Made by a program: the position numbers and the translations under genes | Part shown: in pieces, positions 35,029 through 44,189 of the stretch | How the letters are laid out: each line of letters begins with the position of its first letter | Numbering within the stretch: position 1 is the stretch's first letter | Source of the DNA: Candidatus Dormiibacter spiritus | Lineage (GTDB): Bacteria; Chloroflexota; Dormibacteria; Dormibacterales; Dormibacteraceae | DNA: 64,000 bases | Direction: 5' to 3' | NCBI GenBank assembly: GCA_003244185.1 | Contig: QHBT01000018.1 | Span: forward strand, 18,646-82,645 | The notes under the pieces: generated by a model | What the model was told of the DNA's origin: nothing | Database searches by the model: none | Seen by the model: the letters and a program-made list of their open reading frames with translations, nothing else

Positions 35029-36396
35029 ATGGTCAAGAAGATCCTGCTAGCCGAGAGCGACATCCCGGAGCGCTGGTACAACATCCTGCCCGACCTTCCG
35101 GGCCCCCCCGCACCGTATCTGCACCCGGGGACACTGCAGCCGATGGGCCCCGCCGACCTGGCGCCGATCTTCCCGCAGGCGATCGTCGCCCAGGAGGTTT
35201 CGGCCGAGCCCTGGATCGAGATCCCCGACCAGGTCCGTGACGTCTACCGGATCTGGCGCCCGAGCCCCGTCTACCGCGCCGAACGCCTGGAGAAGGCGCT
35301 GGACACGCCCGCTCGGATCTACTTCAAGTACGAGGGCGTCTCGCCGGCCGGCTCCCACAAGCCAAACACCGCCGTTCCGCAGGCCTACTACAACGCGCAG
35401 GAGGGCGTGAAGCGCCTGACCACCGAGACGGGCGCCGGGCAGTGGGGCTCGGCGCTGGCCTTTGCGGGTGCGCTCTTCAACCTCGAGGTGACCGTTTACA
35501 TGGTCAAGGTCTCGTACGAGCAGAAACCCTACCGACGAGCCATGATGGAGGCCTGGGGTGCAACGGTGCATGCGTCGCCCACGGACCTCACCAATGCCGG
35601 GCGCGGCATCCTCGAGCAGGATCCGGACTCCCCTGGCAGCCTAGGCATCGCGATCTCCGAGGCGGTCGAGGACGCCGCCACCCATGACGATGCCAAGTAC
35701 TCGCTGGGTTCGGTGGTCAATCACGTCCTGCTCCACCAGACGGTCATCGGCCTGGAGGCCAAGAAGCAGATGGAGATGGCGGGGGAGTACCCCGACGTGG
35801 TCATCGCGTGCGTCGGCGGCGGGTCCAACTTCGCAGGCCTGACCTACCCGTTCATCGGTGACCGCCTCAAGGGCGAGCGGTCGAAGACGCGTTTCATCGC
35901 CGCCGAGCCCGCCGCCTGCCCCACCCTGACGCGGGGCGCCTACGCCTACGACTTCGGAGACGCGGTGGGCCTGGGCCCGGTCGTCAAGATGTTCACCCTC
36001 GGCCACAGCTTCGTGCCCGATCGCATCCACTCCGGCGGCCTCCGCTACCACGGCGACGCGCCCTCCCTGTGCACGCTGGTCGATCAGGGCATCGTCGAGG
36101 GCCGCGCCTACAAGCAGAACGAATGCTTCGCCGAGGCCGTGCGTTTCGCGCGCTCCGAGGGCTTCCTGCCGGCGCCTGAGGCCGCGCACGCGCTGCGGGC
36201 GGTGGCGCAAGAGGCCGCTGCCGCGCGGGAGGCGGGTGAGCCGCGGACGATACTCTTCGGCTTCTCCGGCCATGGCCATTTCGACATGTCGGCCTACGAC
36301 GCCTACTTCGCCGGCAAGCTGGAGGACGTGGAGCTGTCGCAGTCGCGGATCGACGCCGCCATTGAGGAGCTGCCGAGAATCCCAGCCGGGGTCTGA
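35029..36396 (+). CDS. tryptophan synthase beta-like protein, TrpB2 type
   Basis: A 455-residue PLP enzyme of the stand-alone TrpB2 class: [33 protein letters not shown] (Schiff-base Lys), [15 protein letters not shown] and [11 protein letters not shown] (phosphate-binding loop). It would make tryptophan from indole and serine. TrpB2 lacks the tight TrpA interface and is often encoded away from other trp genes, as here. The gene sits alone among mobile-element remnants, so horizontal acquisition is possible. Confidence 0.95.
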   Translation: MVKKILLAESDIPERWYNILPDLPGPPAPYLHPGTLQPMGPADLAPIFPQAIVAQEVSAEPWIEIPDQVRDVYRIWRPSPVYRAERLEKALDTPARIYFKYEGVSPAGSHKPNTAVPQAYYNAQEGVKRLTTETGAGQWGSALAFAGALFNLEVTVYMVKVSYEQKPYRRAMMEAWGATVHASPTDLTNAGRGILEQDPDSPGSLGIAISEAVEDAATHDDAKYSLGSVVNHVLLHQTVIGLEAKKQMEMAGEYPDVVIACVGGGSNFAGLTYPFIGDRLKGERSKTRFIAAEPAACPTLTRGAYAYDFGDAVGLGPVVKMFTLGHSFVPDRIHSGGLRYHGDAPSLCTLVDQGIVEGRAYKQNECFAEAVRFARSEGFLPAPEAAHALRAVAQEAAAAREAGEPRTILFGFSGHGHFDMSAYDAYFAGKLEDVELSQSRIDAAIEELPRIPAGV

Positions 36397-36578
36397 AGCC
36401 GCATTGGCGGAATGGCGAGAAAAGGGGTCATCGGCCTGGGCATGGTAACCCTTTACCGCCTCGAAAAGAGGCACGTCATCGGCAGAACGATGCCAGCAAG
36501 GCGACCACCCGCCGGCGGCTGGCATCGGCGCGCCCGCTATGGGGCCCTAATCGGTCAATCCACTGAGGTGTGCTGATC

Positions 36579-36776
36579 ATGGTCGGCCAACATATGAGTC
36601 CCGCGCGTCTCGCCCTCGTCTTGGCCGCTGTTGTTGTCGTGGGGTGTGCTTGCTTAATCGCCGGTAGCGTAGCCGGCTTCCTGCCACGTGTTGCTGCTGT
36701 GACAGCGGCGACTGCACTGGTGGGGTACTTTATCGTATACGGAGTGCTGTACTACCTTCGCTTCCTGCGTGGTTAA
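36579..36776 (+). CDS. small two-helix membrane protein
   Basis: About 65 residues with hydrophobic segments at roughly 10-32 and 36-60 and a basic end (YYLRFLRG). Possible starts are ATG 36579 or ATG 36594, or an upstream GTG. No family recognised. The 200 bases that follow, to the RHS remnant, show nothing. Confidence 0.5.
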   Translation: MVGQHMSPARLALVLAAVVVVGCACLIAGSVAGFLPRVAAVTAATALVGYFIVYGVLYYLRFLRG

Positions 36777-36972
36777 CTGGCCGCGAGCTGGGTCGCTCAA
36801 GATCCGTCTCGGCTTCGCGGCGCTTAACGGCGCGCTCCCGATCGCATTTTATGGCGCCGCCACGACTCTTGATCGGAGCCCGCCAGCCCGGTGAGCATCC
36901 GTCCGAATTTGTTCACGCCTGCGGAGGAAGGAGAGCCGCAACTGTGTCAACGCTAGCCCTCTATCGTCCGGT

Positions 36973-38379
36973 TTGGCTGCTTTCGAGAGCCACAAGCTCA
37001 GCGACCGCTCTGACCTCCAGGTCAACCTCGCCAACGGCAACCTGGTCATCCATGGCCAGGATCTCTCAATCCGCGGCTATGACGCCGGCAACAGCCTGAC
37101 CGCACTCGCCGAGCCGGGCGGCAGCATCAGTGGCAGCGCCTGCGGGAGCAACCCCTGCTCCAGCTTCCAGTACAACAACAACGGCCAGCGCACCAAGAGC
37201 ACCTTCCCCGGCGGCGCCACGCTGAACATCGGCTACGACAACGCCGGCAACGAGACCTCGGTAGTCGGCAAGAGCTCCAGCTCGGCGGTGCTGACCAGCT
37301 TCAGCTAGACCTACAACGTCGGCACCAAGGACACCGCGCTGCGCAAGACAGTGACCGAGTCCGACGCCGTCTTCAGCGGCACCAGCACCTATGTCTACGA
37401 TGCCTTCAACCGGCTGACTTCGGCCCTCAACACCAAGATCGGCAATATCAACTTCGCATATGATGCCGCCGGCAACCGGACCTCAGACACCAACGGCTCC
37501 TACAGCTACAACGCCGCCGACCAGCTGACCGCCGCACCCGGAGTTTCAAGCTGGTCCTACGATGGGGCCGGGAACCTGACCGGCAACTCGAGCGGGGCGA
37601 GCATCAGCTACAACGACCAGAATCAGTCGACCTCGATCACTAACAGCGGCAGCACGCTCTCCTCGCTCGCCTATGCCGATGTCGACCAGACCGAGCGGAC
37701 CCAGGCCGGCAGCAGCAGCTATGCCTCCAGCCCGCTGGGCGCCCAGGTCGCCAAGTCGGGTGGCAGCTCGACCTACTACGTCCGCGACAATCAGGGCAAC
37801 CTGATCGGCGAGCGCATCGGCGCCAACCGCTACTACTACCTGAAGGACGGCCTAGGCTCGACCGCGGCACTGATCAACGACTCGGGCTCGACCGTGGCCA
37901 ACCGCTACAGCTACGGGCCCTATGGCAAGACTGTCTACAAGTCGGAGACGGTCAGCAACCCTTGGCAATTTGCCGGCGGCTATCTAGACTCCACTGGGCT
38001 GATCAAGTTCGGAACCAGGTACTACGACCCCATCGTGGGCCGCTGGACGCAACGGGATCCGATCGCCGGGTCGATCGGTAGCGCAGGAGCGATGAATCGG
38101 TACACATATGCTGGTGACGATCCGACCGATTATTTGGACCCGTTAGGCACGCAGGCATCCTACGACTACGACAGATTGGGAGCAGGCATGTCCTGGCTCT
38201 GGCCGGGCGCGATCATTGGTGCGGCAGCGGGAATTGTGGTCGGCTGCATTATCGGTGCCATAGTTGGCGCGGGTGTTACATGTATTGGCGGGGCAATGGA
38301 GGGATTCTTCGTGGGCGCTACCCTGGGAGCCTTTGCCGGCGTGACTTACGGATTCATCACCGACCAAACGTTCCCGTGA
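36973..38379 (+). pseudogene. RHS/YD-repeat protein remnant with in-frame amber stop
   Basis: One reading frame carries a decayed RHS protein. It begins with ESHKLSDRSDLQVNLANGNL, jumps to YDAGNSLTALAEPGG (probable internal deletion), then has YD repeats such as YDAFNRLTSALN, YDAAGNRTSD and YDGAGNLTGN. It ends with the RHS core end motif RYYDPIVGRWTQRDPIAG and YTYAGDDPTDYLDPLG. A TAG at 37306-37308 splits it. After the core lies a tip of about 75 residues, very Gly/Ala-rich and hydrophobic. The N-terminal shell and secretion signals are missing. Confidence 0.85.
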
Positions 38380-38699
38380 CAAATTTAATAGGCGTGGCCC
38401 TCCATGCAGTCTTCGCGCTCGCCTTATTGGGCACGGCGGCTTACATTTATCGTGGCCCGACTTCGGCTCATCACTTCGCATTCGAACCACTCTTCCGTCG
38501 CCTGCCTGGGGTGGTGCCTGCCTCAATACCTGTGTCGCTTGCGATCATGGCCATAGGCCTCTCGGAGATCTCATTCGGAGTCGCTCGGCAAGTCTTCCTC
38601 ATAATTGGTTTTGTCATCATATGTGCCGGCGTCATCTCCCTTGTTTGGCATCCTGAATGGATGCTGCCGCAATGGCTGCAATCGAGGCGCCATGACTAG
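38376..38699 (+). CDS. small membrane protein, candidate immunity partner of the RHS tip
   Basis: A 107-residue protein starting GTG 38376, whose GTGA overlaps the RHS stop. It has about three membrane helices (LHAVFALALLGTAAYIY; PASIPVSLAIMAIGLSEI; VFLIIGFVIICAGVISLVW). A gene coupled to the variable RHS tip is normally the cognate immunity gene; with a hydrophobic, possibly membrane-active tip, a membrane immunity protein makes sense. Not proven. Confidence 0.65.
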   Translation: MTNLIGVALHAVFALALLGTAAYIYRGPTSAHHFAFEPLFRRLPGVVPASIPVSLAIMAIGLSEISFGVARQVFLIIGFVIICAGVISLVWHPEWMLPQWLQSRRHD

Positions 38700-38756
38700 G
38701 GATAGGATGCCGTTTGCGAGGGCTATCGTTGGCTGTGATCTTGGCCAATATCGACG

Positions 38757-38995
38757 ATGGATTCGTGGTTACTTGGCGCCGCCGACCAGCGACCGCAGCT
38801 GACCAGGCCAGAGAAGGCGAACTCATGGCGGCGCTTCTTGGGCCTCTTGGCAAAGCGGTTGTCCAAGACCTCCTGCACCCGCTGCCAGAGTTCGCGAGAG
38901 ATAAGCGGTTGGTATTTGCCCTTGTAGGTCCGGCCGCCATAGTCGAAGTCGCCGGTGTAGATCCGCTTGCGCAGGATCTTGCCGCTTCGAGCCCC
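38757..38995 (-). pseudogene. serine recombinase fragment, inverted
   Basis: On the minus strand this reads GKILRKRIYTGDFDYGGRTY, LISRELWQRVQEVLDNRF and KRRHEFAFSGLVSCG, the segment of large serine recombinases just before the zinc ribbon. It is cut at both ends. The C-terminal coiled-coil part follows at 39008 but in the opposite orientation, so the gene has been rearranged. Confidence 0.8.
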
Positions 38996-39007
38996 AGATT
39001 CTAAGTT

Positions 39008-39588
39008 GGGTCACCACTGCGCTGCGCCAGAGCCATCGGGACGAAAAGCGCTTCCACGAGCAGTCGATCCGCCGCATCCAGGCCGAGCTCAGCAAGCTCG
39101 ACACCCGACTCGAGGGGATCTACCTGGACAAGCTCGACGGCAAGATCAACCTGCCCTTCTACGAACGCAAGTCGGCCGAGTGGGAAGCTGAGCGCGAGCG
39201 CCTGATGTCCCTCATCAGCGGCCACCAGCGGGCGGAGAGCGCCTACTTCAAAGAAGGCGTCGACCTGCTCGAGCTGGCTTCACGTGCCCGCGAGCTGTTC
39301 CAAAGTCAGGAACCGGCCGAAAAACGAAAGCTCCTCAATTTCGTACTTTCGAACTCCTCCTGGAGAGAAGGCCGGCTCACCGCCAGCTACCGCAAACCCT
39401 TCGATTTGATCTCAGAAACGGCCATCGAGGCTGCCGAGCTGGCCCAGACCGAGCCCTTCACGGTGGACGATGGGGTGGTTTCTGAGAACTGGCGGAGCAT
39501 CGTAGACACTTTTCGAACTCTGCTTGCTGACTCGCGGTCAGACCAGGCCTGCGGAGCCGGCCCAAGACAAGCGGCTATCCAAGCATGA
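39008..39588 (+). pseudogene. serine recombinase C-terminal fragment
   Basis: The plus strand reads VTTALRQSHRDEKRFHEQSI, IQAELSKLDTRLEGIYLDKL, FYERKSAEWEAERERLM and LLNFVLSNSSWREGRL, the coiled-coil and C-terminal region of large serine recombinases. Catalytic domain and zinc ribbon are missing. Inactive. Confidence 0.85.
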
Positions 39589-40231
39589 ACTTCGGCGCTT
39601 CACCGCTCGCGATGGTGGCCCTTGTTTCGAGGGCATGTGTCTTGCACAGCGGAACGTCGATCGTCACGGCCTTGCCCCGAGGGTCAGTGTGAGTCAGGGT
39701 GACGAGTTCAGTCGCCCCAGCCTTACACCCGCTCTTCCGGCAAGAGTCGCCGATCCTGCCGTAAGTGAAGACAGTCGACTGATGCGGCCCGGGGCCCCAG
39801 CCGCCACCGCTCTCGGCCAGAAGCGGGAGCTGCGCCGCCAGCGGTGAGCGCACCCTGTCGAAGGCGTCCTCACCGACGAACCACTCTCGATTGAGGGTTA
39901 TCGCATAGCCGGCGACGCTCAGACCGATGACCTTCCCATCCATCTCGAGACACTCAACGAGGACCGCGGCGAGCTGCTGTTCGAGCACCACTTCCTTGGT
40001 TACCCACTCGTGGATAGCATCGACTGGAAGCAGAAGACGCGTCCAGCCCTCTCCGCCGGCGCACCATGCCTCCACAGCCCGCCCGTACTCCTCGTTGATG
40101 GATCTCCCGGCGGTGCGAGCCCTGACCTCCATCTGCTGCTTATAGATGTGTGGCGTGCGGATAGTCACTCGCTCTCCCGTTGCATCCAGTACCCGCTCCC
40201 AGTCGTCGATGCCTTGCAACCGGATATTCAT
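39575..40231 (-). CDS. hypothetical protein with N-terminal ribbon-helix-helix-like segment
   Basis: A 218-residue protein. Residues about 20-55 (RVTIRTPHIYKQQMEVRART, GRSINEEYGRAVEAW) look like a CopG/Arc-type DNA-binding motif. The C-terminal part has a possible small metal site (CRKSGC then a Cys/His pair in PLCKTHALET). Start ATG 40231 follows AGGTTAAGG. It may be a regulator or antitoxin-like protein; the partner is not evident. Confidence 0.65.
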   Translation of the reverse strand: MNIRLQGIDDWERVLDATGERVTIRTPHIYKQQMEVRARTAGRSINEEYGRAVEAWCAGGEGWTRLLLPVDAIHEWVTKEVVLEQQLAAVLVECLEMDGKVIGLSVAGYAITLNREWFVGEDAFDRVRSPLAAQLPLLAESGGGWGPGPHQSTVFTYGRIGDSCRKSGCKAGATELVTLTHTDPRGKAVTIDVPLCKTHALETRATIASGEAPKFMLG

Positions 40232-40507
40232 CCTTAACCTCTCTATAAGCGTCACTCGGCGTCACTGACGCCAGCTGCCACATCATACATCTCTGGACAC
40301 GAACATGGACAGGCGCAGTAGCCCTGCGCGCTGCCCATACCGCGAGAGCAGCTCCGAGCGACCTTGCTGACCCACCCGCGCCGCCAATCCGACATGAGTC
40401 GGAGGTGGTTGTCTAGGATTGCGCAGTGCCACCACAGGGTCGAAGTCAGCGCTATAATCAAGATCATCTACAGCCCGTTAGATAGACCCTCTAAGGAGGA
40501 ACCCACG

Positions 40508-40834
40508 ATGAGCGGCAAGCCATCTGCCGAAGCGAAAGTTGCGTTACGTGACCTCGTTCGGGCGACAGCCCGACGCCGAGCTGTGATCACCTATCCGGAA
40601 GCTGCCGAAGCTCACCCGGAGCTTCCCAAGACAGGCACTCACATGGGGAAGGTGATCGGCAACCTGCTCGCGGACATCAACAAGGACGAGGGGATACTGC
40701 TCTCTTGCGTGGTCGTGCAGAACGGGACGCTGCTACCTGGCCCAGGGTTCTACACCCTGAAGGGAGCGCCGCGCACGCTCGACCGCTATTACGCTCTGCT
40801 GCGCAAAGTCTGGAAGAGGTATGGCTCCAACTGA
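40508..40834 (+). CDS. hypothetical protein (108 aa)
   Basis: Starts ATG 40508 after a strong ribosome site (AAGGAGGAA). It contains ALRDLVRATARRRAVITYPE, THMGKVIGNLLADINKDEG and a C-terminal YALLRKVWKRYGSN. The HMGKVIGNLL...INKDEGIL pattern looks like a winged-helix or small alpha/beta domain, but I cannot name a family. The 270 bases upstream contain the promoter and no other gene; the 200 bases downstream show no clear gene. Confidence 0.65.
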   Translation: MSGKPSAEAKVALRDLVRATARRRAVITYPEAAEAHPELPKTGTHMGKVIGNLLADINKDEGILLSCVVVQNGTLLPGPGFYTLKGAPRTLDRYYALLRKVWKRYGSN

Positions 40835-41143
40835 CCGATGGCGATCTCGGTCTCGAGCTGGCCGGCGGCAAGCGACGGCCGGCCGACTCCTTGGGCAAGA
40901 GGTTTGCCCCTTGGTGCGCGAGTTCGCCTCGCCGAGGAGAGCGCGGCTTCGTGGATAGTTCGAACTCTACTCGAATCTTCCAGACCGACCTTTGCGGCCA
41001 GACCGCCTATAGCATGGACTTCGCCTGATAATTCTCGCGCCTCCCATGCCGCCTACTGATCCCCAAACCGGCATCACCCCTTCGGACATGTTGCGAGCAT
41101 TTGGGGAACCCTCGCGTCGCGATCCGGTGATCGGCTCGCCCAG

Positions 41144-41605
41144 CTGATCAGCCCGAGACCGGGTGCGGCGCGGGAGGCGGCCGCCGCTGAGTTCTTCTAC
41201 GGATTCGTATTTGTCGCTCTGCAGCATGTTGGCCACTCCCTCGATCAGCGGGGTTGGCCGGCCGACGGGCTGGATCGGGTTCTGCGCATGGTTGCCGGAG
41301 GATTGCTACATCACGCGATAACCGCGCCCGTGAAGGACGACGAGTATGAGCGCCTCCTGACGATCCATCTGGTGGCCTTTCAGGATCGGGCGGCGGAATA
41401 TGTCACGATCCCGATGCTTCCTCAAAAAAGCAAGCCGCCGGCTGGAACCTTGGTCTGGGAACTTCCGAAGCGGGCTGTCGCGGCGGCCGGTGTCGGGGTA
41501 GACGGATCGGTCAGGTTGACTCTTCCGATCGCCGTCATTACCGAGCTGTCCGAGCTCCGCGCGCCGGCTTTCGCTGATATGTTCGCCGGAGCGATGCGAC
41601 CCTAA
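41144..41605 (+). CDS. hypothetical protein (153 aa), uncertain start or frameshift
   Basis: A frame ending TAA 41603-41605 with EFFYGFVFVALQHVGHSLDQ, LLTIHLVAFQDRAAEYVTI and LPIAVITELSELRAPAFADM. The first ATG (41288) lies inside well-formed sequence. Upstream there is no ATG, GTG or TTG; CTG 41144 overlaps the TGA of a short frame (41046-41147, MPPTDPQTG...). Either this is another CTGA-coupled gene, or one gene with a frameshift near 41140. Function unknown. Confidence 0.5.
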   Translation: MISPRPGAAREAAAAEFFYGFVFVALQHVGHSLDQRGWPADGLDRVLRMVAGGLLHHAITAPVKDDEYERLLTIHLVAFQDRAAEYVTIPMLPQKSKPPAGTLVWELPKRAVAAAGVGVDGSVRLTLPIAVITELSELRAPAFADMFAGAMRP

Positions 41606-41625
41606 ATCGTCGATCGTGCGGCTAC

Positions 41626-41948
41626 TCACCGGTAAGCCGGAGACTCATCGCCGAATACGATTCGCCAAAACCGAATAGCCTCCTCGTGGTCGCCGCGACC
41701 CTCGGCAGCCGTGGCCTTCTCACAGCGGTCATACGTCGCCGCGAAGCTGTCGATTACCAGCTTGACTTCTCTTTCGGTGGTCGACGCGGCGAGGTCGGAG
41801 AGCCTGGAGAACTGATCGTCGGCGCTTGGGCCTCGCCCATCCTGAAAGCGAGCTGTCACGGCGCAGACAGGATCAGTACTTCTAACGGGTGCTTTCCGGA
41901 GCGTCGGTGATCGAGGTGCTTCAACGCCGGGTAGGGCGGAACAGTCAA
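41626..41948 (-). pseudogene. small coupled frames resembling a nucleotidyltransferase C-terminus
   Basis: Two short frames are joined by GTGA: TTG 41948 to TGA 41856 (30 residues, PALKHLDHRR and HPLEVLILSAP) and GTG 41859 to the stop at 41626 (77 residues). The second ends ATAAEGRGDHEEAIRFWRIVFGD, a pattern that reminds me of the C-terminal end of SMODS/CD-NTase-type nucleotidyltransferases. If so, the catalytic core has been lost. They could instead be genuine small proteins of the neighbouring block. Confidence 0.35.
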
Positions 41949-42133
41949 GTCTTTGGCGGTCGCCGCTTGGCCTTCGCCCTGCCACGGGCCGACGTGGTTT
42001 TCCGCGATGTCTCCGGCTCCGCGATAGCGAGCGCCGCCGGAGCGTCTGGGGCCTGCGGCGCATTGGCCGACCTGCTCAGTTCTTCAACACCTTCAAGACT
42101 CGCGCCCACGACCTTCTCCGCAGGGCGCCACAC
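41945..42133 (-). CDS. small Ala/Lys-rich hypothetical protein
   Basis: A 62-residue frame starting GTG, one base after the stop of the 481-residue tail-anchored protein gene, ending in a basic tail (RGRAKAKRRPPKT). Its TGA overlaps the TTG of the next frame. Tight spacing suggests co-translation. No family recognised. Confidence 0.4.
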   Translation of the reverse strand: MWRPAEKVVGASLEGVEELSRSANAPQAPDAPAALAIAEPETSRKTTSARGRAKAKRRPPKT

Positions 42134-42134
42134 C

Positions 42135-43580
42135 TCAGTGAAGTGCGCGCACGACCAAGATCGCTGTCAGGACCGCCAGCACGTAAGTCAACACCAGTAG
42201 TGCGTTGGTTGAGCGAATGTCCGAAAGCAGGCGGGCACGGTCGAGGGTCAGCCGGACCTCGTGCAGGCCCTCCTTGGTCAGCCGATCCAGACCGTCCATT
42301 GCTGCCTGGCGGAGGTTGAAGGGCAGGGCTCCGGGCTTCGGCTTCGTGCTGGCCTCGCGAAGCCACTGGCCCACACGGGCTCCCCTGCCCAGCTTGGGAG
42401 CTGCGGCGGCAGGCTGCTCAGGACGCGGCACCAGCATCGGGAACTGCTGAAAGCCGCGGCGGCCGCCGTCGACGCCCGCCGCCTGCCTGACCCGCTCCAG
42501 GCGGTACTGAAGGTCCGAGAGGCGGCCGACCAAGGCGCCGAGCGTCAGCAGACGGAGCCAGCGGAAGCGGGCGTTCGCTCGCTTCGCGAGCTTCTCGCGC
42601 AGGCGTCCGGCCTCCTCGCCGAGCACCAGCGACCCCTCGTGGAGCAAGAGCAGGGGGAGGACGTCGTCCACCTCGTGCTCGAGGTAGTAGCGGTGCGCGG
42701 CCTCCGGTGATCGAAATTCCTGCTGGTCCGCTTCGGATGGGAGTTGAGTGACGATCATGGAGTAGCCCCCGCGCTCGCCACGATCTGGATCTGCGACGGG
42801 GACGCCCGAGTAGAGCCGGCGGCCCGCCCCCTCCCACCAGTGCCAGGCCTCGATGCCGAGCACGCGGCTGACATCGGGCTGCCAGGCCAGAGCGTCCTGT
42901 GACGGGAACTGCTCGGCCGACCAGACCACCATCGTGCCCGCGGGAAAGCGCCTCTCCGCGAGCAGCCCGTGGCTCTCTGGCAGCAGACCAAGGCCCGCTA
43001 GCGCGCGCAGGCGCTGCTCCAGGTCCCGCGTCTTGGCGGTCTCCACAGGCTGGATCTGCAGGCCGTAGTTGCGCAGCTGCCGGACCGGCGAGGCGTGGCT
43101 GGCTCCAAAAACCGCAGCTGCCGTGTCGGCCGGCGCCGCGATCACAGTCGCGGCCATCACCATCCCCGGAGCGAACTGGTAGAGCACCAAGCCGAGGCGG
43201 TCGACGCCCGACGGCATCGCGAGCTCATGACCACCCCCGGGGTACTTCTTCGCCTCACCAGGCCGCCAGAAGTGGATGGCCCCAAGAGCCTCCCCGCCAC
43301 CGGCCTTCGACTGCGCTCGGCGCAAGAGGTTGCGAACCCGCTCGCGATCCTGCCGACCCTGCGTGTCCGGCGCCAGCCGCTTCACAAGGGTCTTGGAGAG
43401 ATGGTCGATGTCGGTGTCCATGAAGGCGTCGGCGACGACGACGGCGACCAGCCGCAACGGATACTCGCCGTAGCTGGCGGCCAGCCGCTGGTTGTCCCTG
43501 ATGTCGGACTGGGCCAGGTGCTCAAGAACCCGCCGGTTGTCCTCGATCATCAGCCGCCGACGCCGCCACCGCTTGAGCAT
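42135..43580 (-). CDS. tail-anchored protein of unknown function
   Basis: A 481-residue protein with a single C-terminal membrane helix (about 458-478, ALLVLTYVLAVLTAILVV), so most of it faces the cytoplasm. It contains RLVAVVVADAFMDTD, YPGGGHELAMPSGVDRLGLV, an acidic VDDVLPLLLLHEG stretch and a long basic linker rich in Pro/Ala (about 365-420). I recognise no enzyme motif. It lies 29 bases after the 82-residue gene in a minus-strand block and may be its membrane-attached component. Confidence 0.7.
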   Translation of the reverse strand: MLKRWRRRRLMIEDNRRVLEHLAQSDIRDNQRLAASYGEYPLRLVAVVVADAFMDTDIDHLSKTLVKRLAPDTQGRQDRERVRNLLRRAQSKAGGGEALGAIHFWRPGEAKKYPGGGHELAMPSGVDRLGLVLYQFAPGMVMAATVIAAPADTAAAVFGASHASPVRQLRNYGLQIQPVETAKTRDLEQRLRALAGLGLLPESHGLLAERRFPAGTMVVWSAEQFPSQDALAWQPDVSRVLGIEAWHWWEGAGRRLYSGVPVADPDRGERGGYSMIVTQLPSEADQQEFRSPEAAHRYYLEHEVDDVLPLLLLHEGSLVLGEEAGRLREKLAKRANARFRWLRLLTLGALVGRLSDLQYRLERVRQAAGVDGGRRGFQQFPMLVPRPEQPAAAAPKLGRGARVGQWLREASTKPKPGALPFNLRQAAMDGLDRLTKEGLHEVRLTLDRARLLSDIRSTNALLVLTYVLAVLTAILVVRALH

Positions 43581-43609
43581 CGGGTTGCTGGCTACGCGTC
43601 CAGGTCCGG

Positions 43610-43858
43610 TCAGCCAGCGCGCACCAGCTCGCGATAGAGCTGCTCCTGGGCCATCGCGACCACCAGCAGCTGCGCGCCATGGTCGCGGTCGAGGGCGTCC
43701 GGGCCCAGCTCAAGGCGGTAGAGGCGCTCCCGGCGCCAGGCCTGCAGGCGGAACTCCTCGCTGTCTCGGACGCGACTCCGGCGGCGGCCGCGCTCGGTCA
43801 GGGCCCGGGCTATGCGCTGCTCAGTCGTGATCGTCGGCTCCTGAACTATTAGCTCTAT
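43610..43858 (-). CDS. small hypothetical protein (82 aa), non-canonical start
   Basis: A clear coding frame: VQEPTITTEQRIARALTE, DSEEFRLQAWRRERLYRLEL, GAQLLVVAMAQEQLYRELV, ending TGA 43610-43612. It is rich in Arg and Glu and probably helical. No ATG, GTG or TTG lies upstream of the conserved-looking part. The only start-like position coupled to the previous gene is ATA 43856-43858, which overlaps that gene's TAG as ATAG. The coordinates use this position; the true start may be slightly later. No family recognised. Confidence 0.6.
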   Translation of the reverse strand: MELIVQEPTITTEQRIARALTERGRRRSRVRDSEEFRLQAWRRERLYRLELGPDALDRDHGAQLLVVAMAQEQLYRELVRAG

Positions 43859-44172
43859 GCCGCCGCCTCGATGGCGCCGCGAATTGCGGTGTAGAGGGCA
43901 TAACGCGGAATCGGCATCGCCAGGAAAGTTCCAAGTGCGAGAAGGTGATGGTCCTCCGAGGCCTGAAACAGAACGCCGGCGAGAGAGTGGGCGACGAATC
44001 GGTCGGCATCCTCTCGTGCCTCAGCCAGTTCGGAGCCCTCCGCCGGATGGGCGTCGCAGTCGAAGTACAGCCCGGTGGCGATCGGCAGCAGGTTGTGTAA
44101 GTGGTTGTAGGCCGCGTTGACGGCCGCATTGTCCGCGGCATCCGCCGCCTGGGTCGTGGTGTTTCCGGTCAT
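43855..44172 (-). CDS. hypothetical protein (105 aa)
   Basis: An acidic, Ala-rich, helical protein starting GTG or ATG near 44172. It contains NAAYNHLHNLLPIATGLYFD, EDADRFVAHSLAGVLFQASED and YALYTAIRGAIEAAA. It sits between the nuclease-like gene (17-base gap) and the 82-residue gene (ATAG overlap), so it belongs to the same transcript. No catalytic residues stand out. Confidence 0.65.
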   Translation of the reverse strand: MTGNTTTQAADAADNAAVNAAYNHLHNLLPIATGLYFDCDAHPAEGSELAEAREDADRFVAHSLAGVLFQASEDHHLLALGTFLAMPIPRYALYTAIRGAIEAAA

Positions 44173-44189
44173 CGCCTTCTCCTCTGGAC

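Noticed and set aside
35641..36525. 294-codon minus-strand frame over the TrpB2 gene
   Set aside because: Antisense shadow; TrpB2 motifs are intact on the plus strand.
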